Shown here in pieces: positions 1 through 14,000 of a stretch of 64,000 nt of DNA. Numbering within the stretch: the first letter of the stretch is position 1; every line of letters starts with the position of its first letter. Below the pieces are notes generated by a model. That model saw nothing but the letters and a program-made list of their open reading frames with translations, was not told the origin of the DNA and did no database searches. This stretch comes from Pardosa pseudoannulata (Eukaryota > Arthropoda > Arachnida > Araneae > Lycosidae): positions 25,068,629-25,132,628 of the forward strand of contig CM063504.1 of the NCBI GenBank assembly GCA_032207245.1, in the 5' to 3' direction. A program made the position numbers and the translations under genes.

Positions 1-54
1 GTTGCAGATCTATACCAGGATGATACAGACGGTTGCACTTATTTTGTTGCCGAA
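1..54 (+). CDS. sls: Exon 1 (partial): N-terminal half of Ig domain 1
   Basis: The window opens inside this exon. Frame 1 reads VADLYQDDTDGC then TYFVAE up to a GTAATG donor at 55. Joined in phase 0 to the acceptor ending at 255, it continues as CRVTGTPKPKITWF. That supplies the B-strand Cys and core Trp of an I-set Ig domain, so this exon encodes the strands before the first Cys. It is short and weak on its own; the support comes from the phase match and from the sensible Ig join. The true 5' border is off the window. Confidence 0.55.
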
Positions 55-255
55 GTAATGAAAAATCCACAAATTTTTAGAGTAGAGTCCATGCAAATTC
101 AGAATAAATATTTGTTCTTTCATAAATATTTGTTTTGTTCTAATAATTCATCATTACACTACATATGTAAAATGCTTATGTGAAAATTATTAGTCGTCCA
201 GACTTTGTTTGCAACGCTTTATTTGGATATTTTTTACTTACTTTTCAGGATTCAG

Positions 256-463
256 TGTCGTGTAACGGGAACACCGAAACCGAAAATCACTTGGTTCAAA
301 TCTGGTAAGGTATTAAAACACAGCCCAGATTATCACATTTACTATGAACCAAGCGGAGTGTGCACTCTCACAATTATCAAGATCAAGCCAGAAGATACTA
401 CAGAATTCAGCTGTGAAGCTAGAAATAGGAACGGCGTGGACATTACCTCGACGAAGATCACAG
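256..463 (+). CDS. sls: Exon 2: remainder of Ig domain 1
   Basis: Encodes the body of an I-set immunoglobulin domain: CRVTG with the first Cys, ITWF with the core Trp, then PEDTTEFSCEARN with the D-x-T-x-F-x-C motif and second Cys, ending in the G strand. Ig domains of this type in titin-family proteins bind actin or other sarcomere partners and act as stiff spacers. The donor after ACAG is GTTGGA at 464, phase 1. Two AGs lie 7 nt apart at the acceptor (247-248 and 254-255). Only the downstream one keeps the frame with exon 1, so the start is placed at 256. Confidence 0.85.
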
Positions 464-827
464 GTTGGACTACTTGCATTCATTTGAATATGCTTTATAA
501 AAGTTTGTATCTGATGATTTGTTTTATGTATTGTATGTTCACTAACCTATTTCTTTCATCTCACACTTCTTTAGTTTCTCTTATAGGTGTCAAGATCCGA
601 GTTATTCTGCATAAATTTTACATTCAAATAAAATTTTATGTGTATTTAAAATATATATGTTCGCGTATTTATTATTGTTGTATTCGCGAAATGCTACAGG
701 TCTGAGTTTGCTTTTCATAAATGTGATTATTCTAGTAAAAAGAAAATTACAAAAAATATATATAAATGTGCAATTCATGGATGCATCTGTTAAAATTCAT
801 TTACTAACATATTCAAATACTCTACAG
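464..827 (+). other. Intron 2
   Basis: AT-rich spacer between the two Ig-region exons, from GTTGGA to a CTCTACAG acceptor. Open stretches here are intron read-through. I see no repeat or RNA gene. Confidence 0.7.
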
Positions 828-887
828 AATACACGCCTAGGAAACCTGACTGGGTATTAGAGTTGGAATCGCAAAAGAAAGCGGAAG
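828..887 (+). CDS. sls: Exon 3: short inter-Ig linker
   Basis: A 60-nt exon, phase 1 on both sides, between acceptor CTCTACAG and donor GTATTG. It encodes EYTPRKPDWVLELESQ followed by KKAE, where the first Glu codon is split across the junction. Short charged linkers with a P-D-W-V-x-E-L core look like those between Ig modules in arthropod titin-like proteins, which I recall from the family but cannot align here. The symmetric phase would allow it to be skipped without a frameshift. It joins exon 4 through a split GAA codon. Confidence 0.75.
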
Positions 888-2960
888 GTATTGTATTTAT
901 TTAATGCAAATAAGTTTTTGTATGTGTGTGTATGTGCTTAAAAATTGAAAGTACTTTTTGAGCTATATATGCAGTGATTCAATTTTATTTATTGCTTACT
1001 GTCTGATTTCAGTCTCCTGAATCAGTAATTTATTTGTGAAATTGCTTTTTATTTATTTATCTTTGTTTTGTCTGGGGGGGATTTAATATCATCCTTTTCA
1101 ACTCTTAAATTTTAACCAAATAATAATTAAAATTATATTTTAGGCCCGCTTTGAATATTTTTGTGTAATATTTTAATCATGAAATTTTTAATTATTAGCA
1201 TAGCAGTACTTTGAAAGGCATTTATAAGTTTAAAATTTTTTTCAGTACTTTTTATTTTTAGAAATATAAAGGTAGTATTTTTTAATTCTAATTTTAACCT
1301 GTTTACGCTATTAATTTGTATTTGGCTGAAATAATGTAGCAAAAAAATTGTAATTCAAGATATTATTTGTAAAAGTTAACCAGTTTGGAGTTTCACCTAA
1401 ACTTGTTTCTACATCAACAGCCTGAAAGAAACACTGTTCTAATAGTAACTTTAAATCGCGTAGTATATAGAGATTTGAACCATAGAGTTGTAACTGAACA
1501 TTGACCTTTACTTCGGGAAATTGTCTCACCAGAAATCACGAGTCCTTAGTTAAACAAGACACGGATTTATTTTCTTTATTACCTTATTACCATCATTCTC
1601 TGACTTCTGTTGTGGACTAAAATTATTTATTTTCGTCATAACACTAAAATGTATAAGACAGATAAATTAACTTTTTTTTTTACGGAGAAAGTTAATATCC
1701 GATTAAAAATAATAGTTCTTTATTTATGACTGCAACAGTCAAAAATAGCTACTAATTTAAATGAAGATGACCAAGAAAATAAAGTTTGTAACATCGTGTA
1801 TTTGAATGAGGATGAAACACTTCCGGTTTCCTCATGAGAGGTCCTTTTACTTGAGTGAGTGTGTGTGTATCAAAAGAAAATTTTGCAATAAATATAAAAC
1901 TTTCACGAACATTGCAGGTCCATAGTATGCAATTTACTTCATTGAGTGAAAGTATGTTATTTAATATCTTTTCGTTTAAGAATAGCAAGGTATCACTGCA
2001 AAGTAGGACCTTAAATTACTGCTGGAAATATCTAGACGTTCATCGAGTGATTTGTATATTAAAAAAATGCAATCTTTAGCAGAGAAACATCTGAATGAAA
2101 AGAATTTAATGTAATTCATGTTAAACAATAAAATCATAAGTTTTTTTCTGAAATCAAAATGCCATCATCAATTTTTTTCAAATCAAAGGTTTTATATTTA
2201 AAAAAAATCGAATATAAAGAATTTTCCCATAAAATAGAATTTGTCTTAGGACGCCGTCTTAAAAAATCCTTATTCCAGAAAATTCTCAAGTTTTCAATTA
2301 GGAAACTAAAGTTACGAATTAATCGTAATGTTCTTTGTAATGTTTGTTTTTTATGTTTAAAGGAACGAGACTTTATTTTGAATTGAAAAACGGCAGTACA
2401 TCAGATTTTGATCACATCTGCAGAAGACTGCTAGCATTTAAAGACGAATATTTTATGCGAAAATATTTAATAGATCTGAAAAATGAAATTAAACATGTGT
2501 TAGCATTTCTTTAATGTATGTTTTTTTTCCAAGAAGGACTGCTTTTATTGCTATAAATCTGTAACGAATTTCAAGAATTAGAACAAATGCAGCATCTTGA
2601 AAAACTTCCAAACAGCCCTTCAAAGTTCTTTCAAAGAGCTTAAGTGATAATAATTTTTTCGTTCGTGATTTTTTTTTCTAAACCTTAAACATTGTTCAAT
2701 AGTATCATCACCCGTGAAATTGACCTAGTAAAAATTGATGATGTTTAACCAACGTTCTACATAGAACTAATGTCAGCGACTTTTATCTTTCTTATTAATC
2801 ACTTTCAACAGTCGTATTTTTTTTTAAACTTGACATTCTTCTCTGAGGTCTATTTCGGATAACATTCGCGAATTTTTTTTAAAGGTTTTGTTTGATTTTT
2901 TTTATACACTACCTCATTTACTCTCCTTACTCAATTTTTACAATTATTTTCGTTTTACAG
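888..2960 (+). other. Intron 3
   Basis: About 2.1 kb of AT-rich sequence with homopolymer T runs, a G7 run near 1075 and no recognisable coding exon, RNA gene or transposon. Short open frames on both strands have no domain features. Confidence 0.6.
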
Positions 2961-3257
2961 AAGAGAAACCTCAGTCACCAAGGTTTGAATCTCCGCTGCG
3001 AGATGTTTTTGTAAAAACTGTTGGTAAGAAAGTGACTCTTGAGTGCATTGTGAAAGGTGTTCCTCGACCTCAGGTGACCTGGTATCACAACGAAAGAGCT
3101 ATTGATATAGCTTGTGGATATTTTGTTGTTTCACACTTAGAAGATCGTACTCTTCTTATTATTTTGAACGTAACCAAAGAAATCGAAGGAAAGTTCACCT
3201 GCAGAGCAGTGAATGAACACGGAGAGGAAACGACGACTGCTTACCTTTACGTTGGAG
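2961..3257 (+). CDS. sls: Exon 4: Ig domain 2
   Basis: A 297-nt exon, phase 1-1, encoding one complete I-set Ig domain in about 99 residues. Seen in order: the A strand SPRFESPLRDVFV, the B strand VTLECIVKG with the first Cys, the C strand PRPQVTWYH with the core Trp, the E strand RTLLIILNV, the F strand EGKFTCRAVNEHG (Phe in place of the usual Tyr, second Cys present) and the G strand TTAYLYV. Acceptor CGTTTTACAG, donor GTGAGA. One Ig per phase-1 exon is usual in titin-family genes. This is the last Ig domain before the elastic region. Confidence 0.92.
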
Positions 3258-5041
3258 GTGAGAAATATAAAAAAGTATAGATTAGTGTTCAATATTTCAA
3301 AATCTTTAAATTATATTTAATAATTCCCAATAATGTAGGATTTTACAAAATTGACGAACATGTTAGAAATATTTTTAGCAATGGTTTTGGTTTTATACCT
3401 GATGCTTGAATTCAATCGGAAAAGGTCAGGACTCTGTCTCATAGATCCTTTTTCAACTTGTAGCATCGTAATGTTACCAGTTAAAAAATAAGATTAATAT
3501 TAGTGTAATACTGGATTTCATATTGCACCAAAACCCATGCTTTGCTTAAAGTTTGGATCCATATCACTCTTTAATTTCTTATTACGTAATTTAAAAAATA
3601 TGTTTGTTCCAGTTTTAAAGTAAATACAGTTTTTTAATTAGTATTTATTTTATTCCCGATGTGTAGATAGTGTATGTCATTGTTTAATTTAATTTTTTAA
3701 TTTTTAATTTTTTTCAAATCGTATAGAGTATATTTTTAAATGAGTTAATTTATATTTATTTTATTGTTGTTCATATGTAATGTTTGCAGCAAAGTTGATA
3801 GACTGATCTTCACTATAAACTTTCACACCAGTAAGCAAAGTACCTTGTTGAAACTTTAAGTTATTTGAATCTGTGAAGGATGTTGATCAATCCTAGAAAT
3901 TTCTCCTGTCATTTCAAAATATTCAAGACTACTACTGCACATTTTGACTACTACTGCACATTGGGTTTTTTAAATAAGATAACAGTACAACTTTTTTATG
4001 AAAAATTTATTTCATTTAATCAAATTTTATTTTGTAATTTTTATTTAACTTCTAAGTATTTTTTTATTTTATTTTATTTTTTTATTTTTTTTTTTGTCTA
4101 CAAGCATCAATGAGGATTATGCTTCCATTTAAGTTTTTTTTTTTATATATGCCAGGATCCTAAGTTAATTTTCATAAAAAAAATTTTAAAGTGATTTTTA
4201 TTTAAGCATTTTATTGGTAAAATAATTAAAATAAGAAATTTTAGATCTCATGTGGTATTACTCACTGCTATTGTTAATGGGTTTTAATAAGGATTTTTAT
4301 TTTAACTTTTATCTAAGTAGAACTTTATAAATAAAAAATTAAGTTTTGTTCACTTTTGCTTAGCTATTTTTTATACCAAGTTTGTAAAATTTATGAATGG
4401 AAGTATTAAACTAAATCTACTCAATTTGTTAGTAGATAATCAATAATTTTATGCTAATTTTTTTTCCTTTTCTTCTCTAATTGTGTATGACGGATATGAG
4501 GTAAGTAATACAAAAAATAATAATTTGAAAGTATTAAATATTTAAACTGACAGTCTTCATAAGATAAATATATTAACATTAAAGTTTGTTAATTTCATTA
4601 CTTTCACATTGAGTAATGTAAAGTATCCCTTAATAAAATCTGACATTTCATGCATTTAATCTTAGTATTTAATGAAAGTTTTTTAAGCCAATTTAAATAT
4701 TTATTAAAGTTTTACACAAATAATATATTTCAGATTACATAGATTTTTTTAATATTCATATGAAAACATAACTATTTTTGCACTTAATTCCATTAATTTT
4801 AGTTTACTATAATCTTAGTCTCCTGCAATGATATTTTTTTGCAGAATATATTTATTTTAACCTGTATAAAATTAATTTATTTTTCAGCCTGTTATTAAAT
4901 TTTGGAAAATGTTTGAGATTTATAATAAATGCTTTAAATAAATTCTAAATTTTCCAGTAAATATTTCTCTATTGCTTAATTATTATTCTCAAGGCTGCAT
5001 ACATATAATAAAAAGTTAATTGCCCTTATTCATGATTACAG
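3258..5041 (+). other. Intron 4
   Basis: About 1.8 kb, extremely AT-rich with long T runs near 4050-4140. No domain-bearing reading frame, RNA gene or transposon end is visible. Its acceptor is CATGATTACAG. Confidence 0.7.
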
Positions 5042-8000
5042 TTACTAGAGAAGAACATGAAGCACGACAAAAGGCATTGAAGGAAGCAGAGAAGAAACCT
5101 AAGAAATCAGCTCTGAAGAAAGCTACTGAGGAAACAACTTTCTTGCAGCGTACAAGGGAATTTAAAGAAACAAAAAGTGTTCTGGAACAGGCAGAAACTT
5201 CTCTAAGCACACAGACTACTCATGTACAAGTGCAACAAATCATGCCTCAAGAGCAACCATCGGAGGTTGTCCCAACAACTATGCCAGCTCCAGAGAAAGC
5301 AGAGGTAATGAAAGATGTAGATGAGTATGGTAAATCTGTAAGTATAAAACAGGTACCATGTGAAGATATCCCCCAGCAGGTCAAAATGTACCCTGATAGT
5401 AAATCTTTCCAGTCTGTCACAATGAAATCCAACCAGGTAAAAACACAAAGTGTATCTTTTCAGCAGACCAGTTTTGATACAAGAATAACACAACAGCAAG
5501 ACATTTCTATGCACACAGTTGCTAGGCAAGGCATTCAACAAATTACTCAACATCAGGAAACTGTCATAAGAGAAGGCCAACCCAGAGATATAGTTGATAT
5601 AACTGTTTTGCCCTTTGAAAGGAAACCAGAAATAACTTATGAGAGTATTCAATATCCAAAATCAGTACATGAAAGGGAAACATTAGTTTTTGAAACACAA
5701 CCAAAAGTGCAAGACCAAACATATGATTCCCATAGGATTGTGACAATTACTCAGACACAAAAAATATATGGACAGCAACCTCAAGTAATAGAAACTCCCC
5801 AGCCTGAACGACCTATGATTTTACCAGAAATGCCAACCAGTGTTCATACTATGAGAAAAGAAGTAGCTAAGCAAACTGTTGAGAGAAAACTTGAACAGAT
5901 AATGGTAGAAGAAAAAGAGCCCGTAATTGAAATAACTGCATTACCTATGAAACCAAAGCAAGAAATTACATTTGAAAGCAAAGAAACTCCAAAGACAGTT
6001 ACTGAGCGGGAAAAAATTGTAGTTAGTTTCGAAAAGAAACCCAAAGAAGGGATTCCAATATCCAGTTTAGATTTTAAGCTACAGCCAAAGCAGGAAAGCC
6101 CCAAAGCACCAGAACCATATGAAGAAAAACTTCCTGAAGTATCTACTCAACCCATAGAACATAAAACAGATTTTGATGTAACAACATCACGTAAAGTTAT
6201 AGCCCGGCAGCTAATTGGCAAAAAGTTAACTGAAAGTATTCAAAAAGATGATAAAGGTTTAGAAATTGAAATAACTGCTTTGGAACAAAAACCAAAACAA
6301 GAGATCACTGTAGAAAGTAAAGAAGTTCCAAAGCCTATAAAACACAGGGAGACCATTGTTATGCAAAAATCTCAGCCTGAAATTCCCAAAAAGGACACAA
6401 CCGAAATAACATCAACAACATTTATGAGGAAACCAAAGGAGCCTATGAAGCCTGAATTCATTGAGGCTCCTAAGGAGGAAAAACTAGAAACCCAGCTTGA
6501 ATTACCCGAAATGACTACAAGTGTTGAAATAGTGAGTAAAGGAAAGAAGGTAAAGAAAGTAATTAAAAAACCTAAAGAGGATAAAGATACTTTAATTGAA
6601 ATCACTTCTACTGAGTTAAAACCCAAACAAGAAATTTCAGTAGAGAGTATTGAAAAATTGACTCCTGAAAGTCAAAAGGTTACTGTTATTGGAAAGCCCA
6701 AACCAAAACCTGTGACTCATGAAAAAACTGAAGAAATAACAGAGCAGGATACTCCTTTGCAGCCTCAAGTCTTTGATGCATCTGTTCAGATGCAGAAATT
6801 TGGAATGTCAAAGACAGTCATGCATCAAGCAACCATTTCATCATCTACTGTAAGAACACTTGACAGTAGGTATGCAGAGTCTCAAATTACTCACAAACCT
6901 TTTCAAGTCACTCAAGAAACATCAATTCAAGGTTTGAAAACAACTCAGACTACTGTTATGACCCCTGAAATGCAACAAAGTTCAGTAACAACAGAAAAAG
7001 TTGTCAAACAAGAAATTCAACCTAAACCAGATTCTGAATCTAAAGAAACATATGAAGATATTTCTCATATTTCAAAAACGTTTGAAACTGTCAAATTCCA
7101 GCCAACTTCATTTGGAGTGAAAGAGATAAAACCTCAAGTACCCGAGTTTGCTCAAGTTCAACTGCAAAAAGTAAGATTTGGAAAAACAATGCCAGAAGAA
7201 ATGAAGCCAGAATTTGTTGATTACAATTTGAAAAAAGTAACATTTGGTGAAGCACCAGCACCTCAGCATGCCTACACTACTGAAGAATTGAAACCTGTAA
7301 AAGTTACAACAACAGAAAAAGTCGAAACTGATAAAACAGATACATCTGTTACTAAATTTGGTTTGAGAAAAACTGAAAAGACTTTCATTAAGCCAGAGAA
7401 ACCAGTAGAAGAGAAAATGCCAGTATTGAAACCATTGGAAGATATTTCAGTTGAAATTAAAACTAAAGAAATAATTCCAAAGAAACCAGAAAAAACTGTT
7501 GTTGAAGAGAAAAAAGATTATTCTCAGACAATTATTCAACAGCCACAAAAAATAGATATAGATTTTTCTGCACAAAAAACAAAACAAGAAATTGTTACAG
7601 AATCTATTAAAACTGAAAAAGTTCCTTCAAAATCTGATACTAGTCAGGAAATAGTTGTTGAAGAATTGCATCATACTGCACATACTTTAGAAAGAGTTAG
7701 ATTACAACCATCTAAATTGGAGAGGAAAGAGATTAAACCAGAAATTCCTCATTTTGCTCAAGTTCATTTGCAGCCAGTTAAATTGGATAAAAAGACACCA
7801 ACTGATATAAAACCAGAATTTGTGGATTATCAGCTTAAACCTTTCACTATTGAAGAAACACCCAAGCCACTCCAAGCAGAAATAACAAAGCTTAAACCAA
7901 CAAAAGTGACTGAAATTGAAGAAACTGAAGAAAAATCAGTTATTTCTTCTTCTAAATTCACATTGAAAAAGACTGACAAATCATTTATTAAACCAAAGAA

Positions 8001-11000
8001 ACCTGTTGTGGAGGAAGTTAAATTGCAACCTGTTCAGGATACATCAGTTTCTATCACTACAAAAGAATCAACACAAATAATTACAGAAATTCAAAAACCA
8101 CAGCCTATTCAGCTGAAAGAAATCAAGTTCACTGAACTTAAACCAGAAATTCATGAGAGAGATATTCATTTGACCTCAAAAGTAGTAGAGCAACCTGATA
8201 TTGATGTGAAGCAAGTAATAAGACAAGATATTACTGTTCAAAGTAGAGAGGAACCCAAAAAAGTGATTGAAATTGAAAAACCCGAGGAAAAAATATCTAC
8301 TACTTCCACAAAATTTACTTTGAAAAAGACTGAAAAAACCTTCATAAAGCCAAAGAAACCTACATTGGAAGAAGTAAAATTACAACCTATTCAGGATACT
8401 TCAGTTTCTATTACAACAAAAGAGGAAGCCAGAAAAATTATTACTGAGGAAATTCAAAAATTACCTGAGTTAAAAGAAATTAAATTCACTGAACTCAAAC
8501 CAGAAATTCATGAAAGAAATATTCAATTAACTTCAAAAGTTGTAGAGGGTCCTGAAATTGATGTAAAACAAACAATACAAAAAGACATTACAGTAGAAAG
8601 CCGAGAAAAGCCTACAGAACAGACTGAGAAGATTTTAAATATTTCAGAGCTGCAAATCACTAAGAAAGAGAAACCTAAACCTGTAGAAAAGAAGGAAAAA
8701 GTGGATATAAGCATAACAAAGAAGGAAAAAACAACAGATGTGATTAAAATAGAGAAGCCTAAAAAAGTTGGTATGGAAAGAGAAATTGTTTTTGAAGACA
8801 TATCTCACAGTAAACAAACTTTTGAAATGGTAAAATTGCAACCAACAAGAATTCAGAGAAAGGTCATTAAACCTGAAAAGCCTCTATTTGCCGAAGTTCG
8901 TCTTCAACAAGCTAAGATAGAGCGCCGACTGCCTGAAGAAGTTAAGCCAGAATTTGTGGACTATCAGCTAAAAAGTTTTACCCTTGAAGAAGCTCCAAAA
9001 CCTCAGAGAGCTGAACTATCTGAAGTTCCTAAGCTTAAGCCTAGGAAAGTAAAGCAGGAGAAAGTAGAGGAAGAGAGTGCAACTCTCATAACAAAACAGA
9101 TTGAACTTAAAAAGACTGAGAAAGCTTTTATTAAACCTAGAAAGCCTGAAGAAGAGAAAGCTCCTGTCAAACCATCTGAAGATCTCATTGTAGAGTTGAC
9201 TACTAAGAAACAAATTCAACCTGAAATTGTTAAAGAGGTGAAAGATATTAAAAAGGAAACAATAACAAAAACAAAAGAAAGTGTTGATATAGAAGTATCT
9301 GCTTTAAAAACAAAGCAAGATATTGACGTCAAGAGCATAGAGCATAAAAAAGAAAAAGTCACTAAGACAGTTAAATTTGACAAACATCTTGAACCAAAAC
9401 GGGTGGAAGATAAAGAGGATGAAGAAGAAATACAACACACAATGCATACAGCTGTGCTGTTAGAGTACAAACCTCAGAAAATTGTTACTTCTGAAACACA
9501 ACCAGAAAAAGCAGAAGTGACCCAAGTAGAATTTGTGCAGAAAACCCAATTTAAACCAGAAATAACTGTTAAAAGTAAGGCAAAGGTGAAACCTGAGGAA
9601 AAAGTTATGCATGAAATGGAAACTAACTTTGAAATAATTTCAAAGAAAAAAATAACTGAAGAAATTCAAAAACCACAAACTATTGAATTGAAAGAAATTA
9701 AATTCACAGCTCTTAAACCAGAAATTAAGGAACTTGATATTCAGTTATCATCCAAGGTAGTTGAGGGCCCAGAAATTGATGTTAAACAAATTGTCAGACA
9801 AGACATAAGTGTAGAAAGCAAAGAAAAGCCTCTAGAACAAGCAGAAAAAACATTAGATATATCTGGTATGCATGTTTCAAAGACTGAAACAGTTATTGAT
9901 AGAAAGGGTAAGAAATCTGTTACTATTCAGAAAAAGGGTAAGACTATTAAAGAAACAGAACAAAAAATGCAAATTACCACAAAGAAAACTGGTAAGTCTC
10001 TTATGGAAATAACACAAACTATGGAAGCTGAAAGAACTGAAATATCTGCAAAACAACTTATATTCCCAGAAAAGGTTGAAATCCAAGAAATAACTGATGT
10101 AAATGAATTAACCGAGCAAATCAAACCTTTTAAGAAGGAAGAATTTTCAGCTGATGTCAAAATATCACCCAGGCAGTCAATAGTAGTTTCAGAAATTACT
10201 GATGAGCAAAGGCCAGAAGAAATAACTACAAAAATACCTAAAGATGCTCATGCTATTGTGAAATATACTGTTCAAGAGCCAATTGATGTTAGGGCAGTAG
10301 AATCAGAAGAAAAGCCTAAAGAGTTTTTGCCAGGAACAATACCAGGCCAAGTAAAAGCAAAAACTACTATCAAAACAAAAGAATCTCTTTCGGTTTCTCA
10401 GGTCAGTACTGAAATGACATCTGAAGAGCTTCATTTACAAGAGAAACCAAGTGCTAAACAAGCAACTTTTGATATGACTCAGCAAGAGACACTCCAAGTA
10501 TCTCAAGTGCAACCAGAAGAAAAAATGGGCTCATTTGCTGCAGGTAAACTTCCTGGAGAAGTCCAAGCAGGTGTTAAATGGACAACCAAAAAGTCTGTAA
10601 CAGTATCAGAAACTTCAACTCAGCAGGAAACTGAAAAAATGCCTGATTCTATTAAACCATCTGTTGCTCAAGCAATTGTAGGATTATCACAACAAGAACC
10701 TGTAGAAATTTCCCAAACGCTTCCCGAAGAAATGCCTGGGAAATTTGCTGCTGGTAGATTACCAGGAGAAGTTCAAGCAGGAGTTAAATGGACCACAAAG
10801 AAACCATTAACTGTATCAGAAATATCGACTGAGGATCAATCTGAAAATTTAGAAATTACTGAAAAACCATTAAAGGCTCAAGCAACAGTTGGTGTCTCAC
10901 AATTAGAATCAATTGAAGTATCTCAAACATTACTGGATGAGAAACCTGGTCAGTTTGGAGCTGGTAAGCTTCCAGGAGAAGTTCATGCTGGAGTTAAATT

Positions 11001-14000
11001 GACTACTACTGAGTCGTTAACAGTTTCTGAAGTCTCAGTAGAGCAAACATCTGAAAAACTGGAAGAGCAGAAAATACCTGCTCAAGTTCAAGCATTACTT
11101 GGTGTTTCTCAACAAGAGTCAGTTGAAGTTTCTTTAACAATGACTGAAGAGTTACCAGGTCAGTTTGCTGCAGGTAGACTGCCTGGGGAAATACAAGCAG
11201 ATATAAAATGGACAACTAAAAAGCCTATATCTGTCACAGAAGTTTCTGTGGAACACCAATCTGAACAGTTAGAAGCTGACAAAAAACCAACCAAGGGGCA
11301 AGCACTTGTTGGCTTAACTCAGCAAGAACCACTTGAAGTATCTGAAACATTGCCTGATGAAAAGCCTGAACATTTTGCTGCTGGAAAACTTCCTGGGGAA
11401 GTTCATGCTGGTGTGAAAATCACAACTAAAGAATCATTATCTGTATCTGAAATTTCAACACAACAAACCTCAGAAGCATTATCATTAGAGAAAAAACCTG
11501 TTACAGCACAGGCAAATCTTGGGCTTTCTCAACAAGAATCAGTTGAAGTATCAGAAATGTTACTTGAAGAAAGACATGGCTCATTTGCTGCTGGAAAACT
11601 TCCTGGAGAAGTCCAAGCTGGAGTTAAATTTGTTACAAAGAAACCTTTGTCTGTCTCTGAGATATCAACCCAACAAGAATCTGAAGAGCTTGAGAAAACT
11701 AAAAAGCCAACTGAAGTACAAGCTATGGTTGGCATTTCACAGTTAGAATCTTTAGAAATCTCTCAATCCTTGCCAGAAGAAAAGCCTGGACAATTTAGTG
11801 CTGGTCGATTACCAGGTGAAGTTCAAGCTGGTGTTAAGTTCACTACTAAAAAATATGTATCTGTGTCAGAAGTATCAACACAACAAGAATCTGAAGATTT
11901 ACCAACTGATAAAAAACCAGTTGAGGTTCAAGCAAATCTTGGTCTTTCTCAACAAGAAGGATTAGAAGTATCAGAAATGCTTCCAGAGGAAAAACCAGGT
12001 CAGTTTGCTGCTGGTCGCTTACCTGGTGAAGTTAAAGCTGGAGTTAAATTTACAACAAAGAAGTCTTTAGCTGTCTCTGAAGTTTCAACTCAACAGGAAT
12101 CTGAAGAACTGGGAAAACAAAAGAAACCTGTAGAAGAATTAGCTACTATTGGAGTTTCAGCACAAGAATCTCTTCAAGTACAAGAAACTTTACCTGCAGA
12201 AAAACCTGGTCAATTTGCTGCTGGGCGACTTCCTGGAGAAGTACAAGCAGGTGTTAAGTGGAATACACAATCATCATTGTCAGTTTCTGAAGTTTCAACC
12301 CAACAAGTTTCTGAAAAACTAGAAATTATTAAGAAACCTTCTACTGCTCAAGCACTTGTTGGCCTTTCTCAACAAGAGGGCATTGAAGTACAACAAACAA
12401 CTGCAGAAGAATTGCCAGAAAAATTTGCTGCTGGTAAATTACCTGGAGAAGTTCAGCTGGGGATTAAATTTACAACTAAAAAGTCTCTTACAGTGTCTGA
12501 GACATCCGTTCAACAGTTACCCTCAGAATTAGAACTTGCTAAGAAGCCATCTGAGGCTCAAGCCCTTGTAGGTGTGTCACAACAAGAAGGCCTTGAAATA
12601 TCAGAAACCTTGATTGAAGAAAGACCTGGACAGTTTGCAGCAGGTAAATTACCTGGAGAAGTTCAAGCTGGAATAAAATTTACCACTTTGAAACCTTTAT
12701 CTGTATCTGAAATTTCTACTGAACAAAAGTCAGAAAATTTACCAGAAAAATCAAAGCCTTCAACAACTCAGGCCTCTATTGGTGTATCACAGTTGGAAGG
12801 CTTAGAAGTAATGCACACTCTTCCAGAAGAAAGACCAGGACAGTTTGCTGCAGGTAGACTTCCAGGAGAAGTTCAAGCCGGTATTAAATTTACAACTAAA
12901 GAATCTATATCAGTGTCTGAAGTGTCTACTGAACAGACATCAGCAGATATTGTATCTGTACCAAAACCCCAAGAAATAATTGCAGGTGTTGAATTGACTC
13001 TGAAAGAAACTGTTGCTGTGTCAGAAGTTGTTTCTGAAATGAAACCAGATGAATTTGAAGCTCAGAAATTGCCCAGTGGTGTAAATGCCGCTAGCAATTA
13101 TATATCTAAACAAACAGTATCAGTAGAACAAGTGGTTCCTGAATTAAGTGCTGATGAACTGAAGCCAGATAAGAAACCTTTAACCAAAACTTTAGATTTT
13201 GAAGTTATTGGGGCTGATTCCCTATGCATTTCTGAAACAATTACAGGAGATCAACCAAAAGATTTAATTCCAAAAGAGACCCCTGCTGGAGAAACAGCAT
13301 TTGTTTCAGTTCCTTACCAAGAAACAATAGCAGTTTCCCAAATCACATCTGCAGATTTTCCTGAAGAATTACTCCAGGAAAAGAAACCTGCAGAGGTTAC
13401 AGCAAAGACAAAATTTTTGCCCAAAGATTCTTTGGATGTTTCAGAAGTGACTGTTGAAACTACTACAGCAGAACTTGCACCAAGCAAGTCTCCTGAATCT
13501 GCTTCAGCATCTGTAAGTTATACTCACCAACAATCCTTTGCTGTTCAAGAAACTAAAACTGAGGAAAACTTTCAAGATTTGCCTGAAGAGAAAAAGCCTA
13601 AAGAAAAGAAAGCTGGATTTGCTGTTACTAAGCAGGATTATATTAATATATCAGAGACTATTGCAGAAACTTATGCTGATGAATTGGTGCCTGATAAAGC
13701 ACCATCTGGTACGAAAGCAGTTATGTCATTCACATCAATCGAACCCATATCTGTGTCAGAAATAACTGCTGAAAATAAAACTGTAGATCTTAGTGAACAA
13801 GAAAAAATACCTTCCAGCACTGCCAAAGTTGCTTTATCTCCTCATGAATCTTGTATAGTTTCAGAAGTTGTAGAATCAACTAGAGCAGCATCTTTGGAGA
13901 AAGAAAGATTGCCAGCAGAGGCAAGTGCCAAAGTGAAGTTTATACCAGAGCAACATCTAGCAGTGTCAGATGTTGAAACTCAGGCAGTTGCTGGTGAGCT

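Noticed and set aside
10534..13053. CRISPR-like regular repeat spacing
   Set aside because: The periodicity is a continuous coding tandem repeat in a eukaryotic gene, with no unique spacers and no cas genes.
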